Assembly: GCA_963815375.1 (NCBI GenBank)
Contig: CAWFGX010000002.1
Location: 558,001-622,000, forward strand
Direction: 5' to 3'
Source: JASHPR01 sp963815375
GTDB lineage: Bacteria; Actinomycetota; Actinomycetes; Streptosporangiales; Streptosporangiaceae
Length of the DNA: 64,000 nt
Shown here piece by piece: positions 50,268-58,754 of this stretch. The translations under genes and the position numbers were made by a program. A model generated the notes under the pieces. It made no database searches and had not been told where the DNA came from. It worked only from the letters and a program-made list of their open reading frames with translations. How positions within the stretch are numbered: the first letter of the stretch is position 1; each line of letters begins with the position of its first letter.

Positions 50268-51131
50268 ATGAGCGGGAGCCCGTACCGCCCGGTGCGCTGG
50301 GTCGTCAGGCGGTTTTGGCACGACCTCCAGTGGAAGGACCTCTACCGGAGCGGCAGGGAGTTTGAACTTATGCAGCGGGCCTTCGGCTTCGCAGCCCTGG
50401 CCATCCTCACTGTGGTCCCGCTGCTCATCGTCATCGCCGCTGCCAGCCCTGTCCCGCACAGCGGTCTAGCGGTGTGGGTGATTTACGGCATGGGCCTGAC
50501 CGGCTCATCGGCCGACGCTGTGACACGGCTCTTCTCGGCGCCAGCCCGGGTGCTAGGCACGACGAGCGTGTTCAGCGCCCTGCTCGTGAGCGTTGCCGGG
50601 GTGTCGTTCGCGGGCACCGTGCAGGGCGGGTTCGAGAGAATCTGGGGTCTTCCCGCCGGGCCGTGGCACAAGATCTGGCGTCAGGCGGTGTGGCTGGTCG
50701 TCTTCCTCGCCTACATCTACGCTCAGGCCACCGTGGGCATGGTGACGCACGGCGGGCTGGCCGAGACGGCGAGCCGGGTGGTGCTGGCGGTGGTGCTCGG
50801 CATCGCGTTCTTCTGGTGGGGGCTTCGCTTCCTCCTCCGCGGCCGCGTGAGCTATCTGGCGGCCCTCCCGGCCGCGGCGGTCACGGTCGCGTTCCTCGTT
50901 GGCCTGCGGGTCTTCTCCAGCGTGGTCTTCGAGCCGCTCATCGCCGGCAATGCGGTCACCTACGGCGCGCTGGGCACTGTCCTGATCGTCCAGTCGTGGC
51001 TGATCGGAGTCGGCTGGGTCGTCTATTCCGGCCAGTTGTTCGGGCGGTGGTTCTACGACGCCTGGCTCCGGGACTGGGCCCACAGCCACTGGGGCCACGG
51101 TGAGCCGGACGGCCGGGGGGAAGGCCCATGA
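50268..51131 (+). CDS. YihY/BrkB-family membrane protein
   Basis: About 287 residues with six helices in the YihY layout: FAALAILTVVPLLIVIAAAS, a loop with SFAGTVQGGFERIWGLPAG, WLVVFLAYIYAQATVGMV, FFWWGLRFLLRGRVSYL and VLIVQSWLIGVGWVVYSGQL near the end. The family is sometimes annotated as ribonuclease BN or virulence factor BrkB, but its function is unsettled. An upstream in-frame GTG would add 12 residues. Confidence 0.8.
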   Translation: MSGSPYRPVRWVVRRFWHDLQWKDLYRSGREFELMQRAFGFAALAILTVVPLLIVIAAASPVPHSGLAVWVIYGMGLTGSSADAVTRLFSAPARVLGTTSVFSALLVSVAGVSFAGTVQGGFERIWGLPAGPWHKIWRQAVWLVVFLAYIYAQATVGMVTHGGLAETASRVVLAVVLGIAFFWWGLRFLLRGRVSYLAALPAAAVTVAFLVGLRVFSSVVFEPLIAGNAVTYGALGTVLIVQSWLIGVGWVVYSGQLFGRWFYDAWLRDWAHSHWGHGEPDGRGEGP

Positions 51132-51166
51132 CGCCCCGGAACAGGCGCCCCCCCTCTATAGGCACC

Positions 51167-51200
51167 GCTATGGTCACCGGGCCGCTATGGTCACCGGGCC
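51167..51200. repeat. 17-bp perfect tandem duplication at the aldo/keto reductase end
   Basis: GCTATGGTCACCGGGCC is repeated exactly (51167-51183, 51184-51200). The second copy contains the stop codon of the reductase gene, so the duplication leaves the protein unchanged. Confidence 0.9.
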
Positions 51201-52186
51201 GCGTCCAGCCTCTTGCGCTGTTCGGAGGTCAGCTCCAGGTTCACTGCGGCCAGGCTTTCGTCCAGTTGCGCCGCCGAGGAGGCGCCGATCACCGGGATCA
51301 CCGGGATTTCCGCGCCGATCAGCCAGGCCAGCACCACCTGGTTGACCGTCGCGCCGGCGTCCTTGGCCACCTCCAGCAGGGCCGCCAGCCGGGCCGGTGT
51401 GCCCGGATGATCGAATTCGGCGAACTCAGCGGCGTCCAGCTTGTCCTGGCGGACGTAGGCGCCCTTGAGCAGTGGTGAGTAGGCGACGATCGCGAGCTGC
51501 GGTTCGGCCCGCACATAACTGAGGAGGTCGCCGCCCAGCATGCCCTGCATGCCGTCCGGGGAGCGCGCGCCCGGCAGGTCGGTGCGCGGCCGCAGGTAGC
51601 TGTACTGGTACTGCAGCACCTCATAGCCGGGCAGCCCGGCGGCGGCAGCCAGACTGCGGGCCCGTTCCACCCGCCACGCCCAGTGATTGCTCACCCCCAG
51701 CAGGCCCACGGTGCCCTCGGCCACCAGTGCTGCGAAAGCGTCCACGGTCTCGGCCAGCGGCACGGCCGGATCATCAATATGCGCATACAGCAAGTCCAGC
51801 CGGGACATGCCGAGCCGCTCGCGGCTGCGTTCCGAAGACTCGCGGATCACGCGGGCCGACAGACCCTCGGCGTTGTCGGTGAAGCTGGTGCCCGGAGCCA
51901 GTGGCCGGGCGCCGACCTTGGTCGAGATCACGATCTCCTCACCGGCGCCGCGGCTGCGCCGCCAGCGGCCCAGCAGGTCCTCGCTCTCCCCGCCCTGGGT
52001 GCCGTTGACCCAGAACGCGTAGTTGTCAGCCGTATCGATGAAGGTGCCGCCAGCCTCCGCGTAGCGGTCCAGGATGGCGAACGAGGTCGCCTCGTCGGTC
52101 ACCGTGCCGAACCGGTGCGTGCCCAGGGCGAGCACGCTCACCTCGCGGCGGGTTTTCAGGTCGGTGCCAATCGTGCGGTATTTCAC
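51191..52186 (-). CDS. Aldo/keto reductase
   Basis: A 331-residue TIM-barrel oxidoreductase: catalytic tetrad residues visible as D in FIDTADNYAFW with the downstream tyrosine, K in VISTKVG and H in YAHIDDP; the cofactor region is VIPVIGASSAAQLDESL. GTG 52186 has GGAGAGGAG upstream and gives the family start (KYRTIGTD). It reduces carbonyls with NADPH; the substrate is unknown. Confidence 0.93.
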   Translation of the reverse strand: MKYRTIGTDLKTRREVSVLALGTHRFGTVTDEATSFAILDRYAEAGGTFIDTADNYAFWVNGTQGGESEDLLGRWRRSRGAGEEIVISTKVGARPLAPGTSFTDNAEGLSARVIRESSERSRERLGMSRLDLLYAHIDDPAVPLAETVDAFAALVAEGTVGLLGVSNHWAWRVERARSLAAAAGLPGYEVLQYQYSYLRPRTDLPGARSPDGMQGMLGGDLLSYVRAEPQLAIVAYSPLLKGAYVRQDKLDAAEFAEFDHPGTPARLAALLEVAKDAGATVNQVVLAWLIGAEIPVIPVIGASSAAQLDESLAAVNLELTSEQRKRLDAAR

Positions 52187-52254
52187 GCGGTCTCCTCTCC
52201 AGCCGCCCGGTCCGGGCACAGAGCACGAGTCTGGATGCTGGAGCGCGCTCTAGG

Positions 52255-54819
52255 TCAAACCACGAATCCGCCAGAGAGGGGAACTTTGCAGGCAGCAGCG
52301 CCCGTTGCTGCTGGCTTGCGCAAGTTCAGTCGGCCCGATAACAGCTCAGGCGGAGCGACGATCGGGGCAGTACCCTGACGGCCGGCCAGATAGTAATCCC
52401 GAAGCAGCCGCACCGCGCTGGTGAGGGGGTCCTCTGGGCCCAGGGCCTGTTCGCAATCGCGGAGCGCGCGATCGAAATGCGCACTCGCCCGCTTCAATTG
52501 GCCAGCCGCGTGGTACGCATGGGCCAGATTCGCGCGCGACGTCAGGGTTTCCGGGTGCCCAGTGCCCAGAGCCCGCTCGCAATCGGCCAGCGTGGCCGCC
52601 CCGAGCTCGATCGCATCCGGAAGCCTCTTGGCCTTATGGTAGGCGGCGGCCAGATTCCGCCGGGCACGGAGCGTATCTGGATGAGCCGGGCCGTGGATCT
52701 GATCGAGATCTTCTAGCTCACTCTCATAGAGCCGGATTGCTTGCTTCACTCGTCCGGTCAGGCAGTAGATAGCAGCCAGGTTTGCCCGGGCGGCGATGGT
52801 GCTCGCGGGACCGCCCCCGGAAACACGGCGCCATTCGGTGAGAGCTTGTTCGAATGCAGCGGCAGCCTCGTCGGTCCGGCCGGCCTGGTAGTACGCGATT
52901 GCCAGGTGCTCCCGTGCGGTGACCGCGTCGGGGTGGGCTGTGCCGACGGCGTTCTCAACCTGGGCGAGTGCCTCCTGGTAGAGCCTGAGCGCCTCGTCAC
53001 CTCGGTTGGCCTGACGATACGCCTCGGCCAGCTGGTGCCTCGCAGACAACGTCTCGCGATGCATCAGGCCGATCGTCTGCACGCGCAGGGCCAGGCAGCG
53101 CTGGAATATGCCAGTCGCCTCGCGATATTGCCCGGCGTCGCAGTATGCGCTGCCCAGCTCGGACTGGCTATCTATCGTCTGCTCGTGGGCCGGGCCAAAC
53201 ACCTGCTCGCAGTCGGCCGCTACTCGCGTGCCCAGCGAGATTGCATCGCCAAGCCGACCCGCGGTCCGGTAGACGTGAGCCAGGCTCGCCCGAGAGGTGA
53301 TCGCCTGCGGGTGTGCTGAGCCGGCTACCTCGTCAATGTCGGCAGCAAGCTCTTCGCGGAGGCCGATCGCCTCATCGGTGTGCCCGGCCACTGCCGCAGC
53401 GCTGGCGAGCCGTTCCCGAAGCTGGAAAGTCAGCAGAGAGCGGGCACCGTAGTACTTGGCGGAACGCCCGGCGAGGTCGCGCCAGTAGGTGAGGGCAGTC
53501 TCGGCCATCCGCGCGCCGTCGAGGCTCTGACCGACCCGGAACATCAGCGGATGGCAGTTCGGATTCCATAGCGTCGCGTCGCCACATCGCCTGACGCTGG
53601 TTGCGCAGTCCCGGAGCGCCTGCTCCATATCCGGCTGGGATCCGCCGACTGGCCAGGCCTCGCAGAGCGCGTCAGCCGCAGCTTGCACGGCCTGCTGGAG
53701 TTCCGTCGTGCCCATCGCCTGCCGGACAGAGGCCTGCAGCGCTGCTGGCATACGCAGCGTGCGGATCTGGTCTTCTGGCTCGATGGTTACCAGGCCGAGG
53801 CGCTCCAGGTTGCTGAACGCGTCCTGCACGCTGGCCTTATCACTGTGGGTGACCAATTGCTGCCCGGAAACGTATACGCATGCGGCGGAACTGGTGAGGA
53901 CCGCACCTGGGATCCATACCGGACCTAGGACTGCGGCCAGCTTGAGCGCCGACCAGGCCAGGTCGGCCGACGCGAACTGGCTGACCCGGTCGACTGCGAG
54001 CATCCAGGCGGGTGCCAGCGGGTCGTGGGCGATCCCGTCGGCCCGATCCCCTCTGTACTTCTCGTACGCCATCCGGTATCTGCTGCATTCTTGCCCGCTG
54101 TCAAGCATGTATGCCACGGCCAGGGCCAGGCCCGTCGGCAGCAAATCCATGGCGATGGCCAGATCGAGTGAACCCGAGGCCTGGTATGGGTCCTGATTGA
54201 ACCGGCCTGACAGGTACTCGATGGCTTCGCGCTGGCTGAACGAAGCCACGGGGATCGACAGCTGCTCCGGGGTTTGGGACGCGGCGGCCCGCGTGGTGAT
54301 GCCTGGCGTACCTGACCTGGGGCTCAGCCTGGCCAGGGTGGTCGTGATAAGGGCCTGACCGCTCGGCCCGTGCGGCCATAGTCCTTCGGCGTCGGCTGAT
54401 TCGGTTAGGCCATCGAGTACCACGAGCCACCGTCTGGCCGAGTCGGCCAGCCATGTCAGGAACCGGGAAGCGGCCGCTTCAGGCTTACCCGGTGGAGCAG
54501 CAACCCTGATGTCAGCCAGCGCCTGGGCGTAGCCCGCGACTATGCTGTCGCGGCTGCCCGCGTCCAGCCATACCAGCAGATCAAGTTCCTTCGAGGCCCA
54601 GAGCTTGCGCGCGAACGCAGCTGCCAGTTGGGTCTTACCGGTTCCGCCGCGCCACAGCGCCGGTGCTCTGGGATCCGTGTCAGGACCCAGGATGACTGTC
54701 AGGCCCCGGCGCAGAGCTTCCCATGGTCCCTGCCCCGTCTTGGGACGCTGGATATAGCCCTCTGCGATGGGCGGAACAGCCCCTGACAGGACGGGCCAGA
54801 CTTTTGGCTGCGGCTGCAT
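52255..54819 (-). CDS. STAND-type P-loop ATPase with C-terminal TPR array
   Basis: An 854-residue signalling ATPase. Residues 40-330 form the NB-ARC-like module: Walker A GGTGKT (58-63), Walker B RWLVVLDGLTE (130-140) and a winged-helix-like region. From about 480 to 830 at least seven TPR units of 42-46 residues occur, with the recurring (G)xxHPxTLxxRxNLAxAYxxAGR pattern (for example HPETLTSRANLAHAYHAAGQ). STAND proteins are ligand-triggered switches in regulation, programmed death and phage defence; no effector domain is fused here. GGGAG lies seven bases before the ATG. It follows the MFS exporter gene in the same direction. Confidence 0.9.
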   Translation of the reverse strand: MQPQPKVWPVLSGAVPPIAEGYIQRPKTGQGPWEALRRGLTVILGPDTDPRAPALWRGGTGKTQLAAAFARKLWASKELDLLVWLDAGSRDSIVAGYAQALADIRVAAPPGKPEAAASRFLTWLADSARRWLVVLDGLTESADAEGLWPHGPSGQALITTTLARLSPRSGTPGITTRAAASQTPEQLSIPVASFSQREAIEYLSGRFNQDPYQASGSLDLAIAMDLLPTGLALAVAYMLDSGQECSRYRMAYEKYRGDRADGIAHDPLAPAWMLAVDRVSQFASADLAWSALKLAAVLGPVWIPGAVLTSSAACVYVSGQQLVTHSDKASVQDAFSNLERLGLVTIEPEDQIRTLRMPAALQASVRQAMGTTELQQAVQAAADALCEAWPVGGSQPDMEQALRDCATSVRRCGDATLWNPNCHPLMFRVGQSLDGARMAETALTYWRDLAGRSAKYYGARSLLTFQLRERLASAAAVAGHTDEAIGLREELAADIDEVAGSAHPQAITSRASLAHVYRTAGRLGDAISLGTRVAADCEQVFGPAHEQTIDSQSELGSAYCDAGQYREATGIFQRCLALRVQTIGLMHRETLSARHQLAEAYRQANRGDEALRLYQEALAQVENAVGTAHPDAVTAREHLAIAYYQAGRTDEAAAAFEQALTEWRRVSGGGPASTIAARANLAAIYCLTGRVKQAIRLYESELEDLDQIHGPAHPDTLRARRNLAAAYHKAKRLPDAIELGAATLADCERALGTGHPETLTSRANLAHAYHAAGQLKRASAHFDRALRDCEQALGPEDPLTSAVRLLRDYYLAGRQGTAPIVAPPELLSGRLNLRKPAATGAAACKVPLSGGFVV

Positions 54820-54919
54820 TTAGGACTCCCGTGACAGGGAAGTTCGGTGGTGATGCTACATAAGCGAGTATCTGACGGCGATCAATGTGCTGGTCAGAAA
54901 TGGCGGAATCCTGACCTGC

Positions 54920-56692
54920 TCACTCATCCAGCAACTCCAGTTCGAGTAGCGTATCGTCGGCATTGGCGCGGATCGCGATCATGGCCAACAGGGCGGCCAG
55001 GAGTGCGGCAGCCCCGCTGAGGAAGAATCCGAGCGAATACGAGTGGCTTAGCGCGTCGAAAGCAATTGGCTTCAGCGGGTTGAAAGGCACTACCTGACCG
55101 CTGGGCAGGGTCATCGAGGCGGGCACCGCGTTCGCTCCCAGCGGTCCTGACTGGACCGCGTGCACGGCCGCCTCAAGGGCTGGCCGCTGAGCGGCTGGAG
55201 CGTGGGCCGGGGATGAGATGAACGCGGAGAGTGCTTTCCGCAGCGAAGCACTGGCGGCGAGTCGCTGCCGGATACTGGCCGAAGCCTGGCTGAGTGCTAC
55301 CGCGCCGATAACCGCCGGGCCCAGGGTAAAGCCGAGGTCGCGGAGCATGCTGGTGATGCCGCTGGCCATGCCGGCCAGGTGGGTGGGTGGTGTGCTTACT
55401 GCGATCACACACAGCGCGGAGAGGGCTACGGCGAAACCAAGCCCGACGAGAATAAGCGGGGGGACGACAGGAACCAGGGACAGATCCGAGGCCGGGATGG
55501 TGGCCAGCCATAGACATCCGCACGCCATCAAGGCGAACCCGGCGCTCAGCGGCCACTTGGGGCTGTGCCGTTGCAGCAGGCGGATCGTGATTGGCAACTG
55601 GATCAGAGCCATGCCGTTGAGGCAGATAAACGCGATCGCGGTCTTCATAGGGGTGAAGCCCTGGATCGCCGACATCCGGATGCTCGTCGAATAAGCTGTG
55701 CCGAGGAAGGCGAACATACCGATGACGGTGACGACCGAATTCACAGCGAGATTCCGGTTGCGGAAGAAATCAAGGCGCAGAAGCGGGGCCCCCGACCTTC
55801 GTTCCACAAAAATGAAGAGCATCAGGAAAATGGCCGCGATAGCGAATCCCCCACCTATATTCCAGCTTCGCCATCCGCTGGTAGGGCCCTGCACGACCGC
55901 GTACATCAGCGCGAACAGTGCTACGGCAATCGTCACCTGACCGCGCGAGTCCAGTGACCGCCCTTCCGGTGAGGATGAATCCGCCGCAGCCATGCGCGTT
56001 ACGACGGCGCTGACCAGGGCTAGAGCCATGACCACGAGGAACGCCCATCTCCAGCCAGCCAGGGGATCCGAGCCAAACCGCAGTTTCGCGGCCAGGCCGC
56101 CCAGGATCGGGGAGGCTCCATTGCCAACCGATAGCGCCGCCGCCCACATTGAGATCGAGCGGACCCGGTCCCGAGCGGTATGCGTGCCGGCAGTGATCAT
56201 GGCGAGGCCGGTCGGGAAAATGGCGGCGGCGCCAATGCCGACGATCGCCGAACTAGCCCACAGCACCGGCAGCACCGGCACGCGGGTGCCAGTCGACAGC
56301 GAGGCGCCCGGAATGAGCACCGCCATGGCCTCGCCGACCGCGATCACCAGCGCGCCGCCGATCAGGAGCCTCTTGCGGCCGAAGAGGTCACCCAGCACCC
56401 CGAAGCTGAGTTCCAGTATCGAGACCGGGATCAGGAACGCGTCCGAGATCCAGGTGAGCTGCGCCGAAGTGGTCCCAAGATCTTGCTGGAACAGACCGTT
56501 GAGCGAGGCCGGGGTAGCGAGTGCCATCTGGGCCGGGATCACAGCGAGCAGAGCGGCAATCAGAGTCCCGCGTTGTAGGACATAGGTACCTCTAGACGCA
56601 TATGTCCTTCTTGTCCTTGTTCTCGGTACCCTAAAGTCGAGGTCTTCCATGGACGTCCTAGCAGCAGAGGTAGGAAATGTCCCTTTAGTCAT
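54920..56692 (-). CDS. MFS drug exporter (DHA2, 14-helix type)
   Basis: A 590-residue transporter: AALLAVIPAQMALATPASLN in helix 1, motif A-type GVLGDLFGRKRLLIGG, and a motif C-like SVGNGASPILGGL, followed by a second half with typical loops and a large extracytoplasmic loop before the last helix (residues about 470-545). It probably exports a drug or metabolite by proton antiport. AGGATC precedes the ATG. It is 100 bases upstream of the STAND gene. Confidence 0.9.
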   Translation of the reverse strand: MTKGTFPTSAARTSMEDLDFRVPRTRTRRTYASRGTYVLQRGTLIAALLAVIPAQMALATPASLNGLFQQDLGTTSAQLTWISDAFLIPVSILELSFGVLGDLFGRKRLLIGGALVIAVGEAMAVLIPGASLSTGTRVPVLPVLWASSAIVGIGAAAIFPTGLAMITAGTHTARDRVRSISMWAAALSVGNGASPILGGLAAKLRFGSDPLAGWRWAFLVVMALALVSAVVTRMAAADSSSPEGRSLDSRGQVTIAVALFALMYAVVQGPTSGWRSWNIGGGFAIAAIFLMLFIFVERRSGAPLLRLDFFRNRNLAVNSVVTVIGMFAFLGTAYSTSIRMSAIQGFTPMKTAIAFICLNGMALIQLPITIRLLQRHSPKWPLSAGFALMACGCLWLATIPASDLSLVPVVPPLILVGLGFAVALSALCVIAVSTPPTHLAGMASGITSMLRDLGFTLGPAVIGAVALSQASASIRQRLAASASLRKALSAFISSPAHAPAAQRPALEAAVHAVQSGPLGANAVPASMTLPSGQVVPFNPLKPIAFDALSHSYSLGFFLSGAAALLAALLAMIAIRANADDTLLELELLDE

Positions 56693-56956
56693 GATCCTGG
56701 TTTGAATTAGCAGATGCTCTAGGCCTCCGCGTCGTCCCAGGCCAGAAGAAGGATGTGATTCTCTCGGTTCAGCCGAACCCCATTCGATTGCAGAGAGGGG
56801 CGGGGCCCGGAAACCCCCCAGGCTGAGTTAGCGGTCAGTAACCCTGGGCCCGGCCTCGCTCGCCACTGCGATCCGTGCTCACACCTACCCACCCCGAGTA
56901 AGACGCCTGGTCGTGCCCACTCCTGTGAGCAAAAAGGCTGAGCTAAAGGAGGTAAC

Positions 56957-57133
56957 ATGCTCTTCTTCCCGCCCCTGGCGGGAAGCGCCGCCAGTTCAGC
57001 TTCTGACCCACAGTCCGGTGGCATCGTGCCTGCTGTTTCTTCGGACGACGAGACCGCCGTTGACATCCAAGGATGTGGTTGGAGGCAGGACAGCACCACG
57101 AAGTCCTACCGGCAGAGTTCCGGAAGAGTTTGA
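56957..57133 (+). CDS. Short open reading frame with ideal ribosome site
   Basis: ATG 56957 has AAAGGAGGTAAC directly upstream, the best ribosome site in the window. It encodes 58 residues: a hydrophobic start (MLFFPPLAGSAASSAS), an acidic middle (SSDDETAVDI) and a polar end with one cysteine (QGCGWRQDSTTKSYRQSSGR). No modification enzyme is adjacent. It could be a small secreted or modified peptide, or a leader. GC3 is lower than in neighbouring genes, so the coding call is tentative. Confidence 0.4.
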   Translation: MLFFPPLAGSAASSASDPQSGGIVPAVSSDDETAVDIQGCGWRQDSTTKSYRQSSGRV

Positions 57134-57388
57134 GCGTACACATCCAGATTCGGGCGCTCCCAGGCGGCGAGCCGGGCGGCGTTCTGCCGACGAGAACGAG
57201 GTTTTCGGCCTGGGGGGGGAACCCTATCCGTGCTCAGGTCTGGCTGACGACAAACGACTGAACGCCGGCGGAGCTGTTGTCCTGGTAGTAGCCGCCGGCG
57301 GCGCAGCGGCCGGCGATAGGTCGCCGATGGTCACCTGGGCGCGCCACCCGCCGGTCTCAACTCCTCGGCGTCACGCGGTGGATCGAGG
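57134..57388. other. Gap without a recognisable gene
   Basis: Between the short frame and the SDR remnant only unconvincing frames are open. Together with 56693-56956 this makes a 755-base region with little coding signal around the small frame. Confidence 0.5.
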
Positions 57389-57505
57389 CTAGTGTCCGGT
57401 GGACTGGCCGCTGTCGATGTGAGGGATTCGCCGGTGAATCTCGGCGTTCACTCGGACTCCTCGGCGGGCGTACTCGATGGCCAGTGAGCGGGCGACCAGT
57501 CCCCC
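57389..57505 (-). pseudogene. SDR-family C-terminal remnant
   Basis: GLVARSLAIEYARRGVRVN matches the segment following the active-site helix of short-chain dehydrogenases (LxxSLAxEYAxxGVRVN). The cofactor domain and catalytic Tyr-Lys are absent and the remainder is degraded. It overlaps the 3' end of the VOC gene. Confidence 0.55.
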
Positions 57506-57912
57506 TCTGGGTCCGTGGTCTGCCCCACTTCGATCAGATGACCGTCGGGATCGCGGATGTAGCATCGCTTCTCGTACTGGTGCTGTTTCGGCGGAGTCAG
57601 GAATTGAGCACCCCGTGCGCTCCATTCGGCGTACACGGTGTCGATGTCTTTAACCCGGATGTTGAGGAAGCTGCTGACCCGGTCGGGGTCGCGTGGCGTC
57701 TCGAGGATGACCGTAGGCTTGTCGTCGGTCGGGCCTCCGCCGCCATTGATGACGATCCAGCTGTTGGCTAGTGCGACATTGACCGGATCTCCGGGAAAGG
57801 CCACCCTTCCGCCGAGTACTTCGGTGTAGAAACGCCGGGAGCGCTCGACATCGTCTGAGACGATGAAATGGGTCAGCACCATTCCCTCTGGGGGTGGTGG
57901 GAGTTCGGACAT
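57448..57912 (-). CDS. VOC-family (glyoxalase/dioxygenase superfamily) protein
   Basis: A 154-residue protein with the beta-alpha-beta-beta-beta pattern: LTHFIVSDDVERSRRFYTEV (first metal histidine), VILETPRDPDRVSSFLNIRV, and KRCYIRDPDGHLIEVGQTTD with the C-terminal glutamate. ATG 57912 is preceded by GGAG. A metal-dependent lyase, isomerase or resistance protein is possible; the substrate is unknown. Confidence 0.85.
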   Translation of the reverse strand: MSELPPPPEGMVLTHFIVSDDVERSRRFYTEVLGGRVAFPGDPVNVALANSWIVINGGGGPTDDKPTVILETPRDPDRVSSFLNIRVKDIDTVYAEWSARGAQFLTPPKQHQYEKRCYIRDPDGHLIEVGQTTDPEGDWSPAHWPSSTPAEESE

Positions 57913-58189
57913 CCGGCACTCCACTAGTCAGGTCTCACACCCCGCTTCACGACGGAGTCTGCGGCCGACGTTACCACGAGTAGGCATTCGATCTCCTTCC
58001 AGTGCTGCGTGGCGATCCGGACCGCAGGTGGCGGCAGAGGCTGTGTGATAACCCCACCCGAGGCACGAACTGGGCGCGCGCCCCGGACCGCAGATAACCA
58101 GCCCGTGTGCCGATCTCACCCAGATGGCAAAGCTCGCATACCCGTGGGGGCGTGCGGGGGCGCGACAACAGGTGGTGGCTTGCCCGCTG

Positions 58190-58441
58190 TCACGGCCGGG
58201 CGCGGGCGTAGGCGTTGGCGAGCGCGCCGAAGACCTGTTTTGGCTCCCAGGCCATGTCCGGGTACGTGGCACCGCGTTCATGCTCCAGGACCGCTACGAC
58301 TCCGTGGGAGGCGAGATCAAGACCGCGGTGCGGCTCGGTCGGGTGCCGGGGCTGCTCGAATCCGGCGAAGGTGAACCAGAACGCGGAGTCGATGTCTTCG
58401 GTTTCGTAGATCGCGAGTGCCCGGATCTGACTGAAGTGGCA
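58190..58441 (-). pseudogene. C-terminal fragment of an actinobacterial "abortive infection"-annotated protein
   Basis: A minus-strand frame without start codon encodes IRALAIYETEDIDSAFWFTF, then LDLASHGVVAVLEHE and YPDMAWEPKQVFGALANAYA. This matches, from memory, the end of a large TIM-barrel-like family often labelled abortive infection protein. A TGA lies immediately upstream in frame and the first 250 or so residues are missing. Confidence 0.5.
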
Positions 58442-58571
58442 TCACCCGGCACGTGACCGCGCCTCAGCCCGTGTCCACGGGCCTTGAGCCCGATCGCCGA
58501 CCGGGCACTCTGATCAGCACGCGAAAGCCTCAGGCCAGCCAATGTGCCAGAGCTTGAGGAAGGCAGCCGTC

Positions 58572-58754
58572 ATGTGCGAAACCAATCCGAGCCATGTAGT
58601 ACCAAACGAGACGTCGTTATTCCTTGGTCGTTGGCTTCGTCATGCCCAGGATGTGCGCCTCATCCCCGAACCGCTTTATGACCCGGATCCTGAACTCCCC
58701 GACGCGGACCTCCGGCTGCTCTCGGAGTACTGTCGCTCCGACCTGAGGTTGTAG
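58572..58754 (+). CDS. Small hypothetical protein
   Basis: ATG 58572 follows a GAGGAAGG ribosome-like site and encodes 60 residues (NETSLFLGRWLRHAQDVRLI, PDADLRLLSEYCRSD). It overlaps the tail of the convergent DUF4157 gene by 79 bases, so one of the two ends is probably not translated. No family recognised. Confidence 0.3.
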   Translation: MCETNPSHVVPNETSLFLGRWLRHAQDVRLIPEPLYDPDPELPDADLRLLSEYCRSDLRL

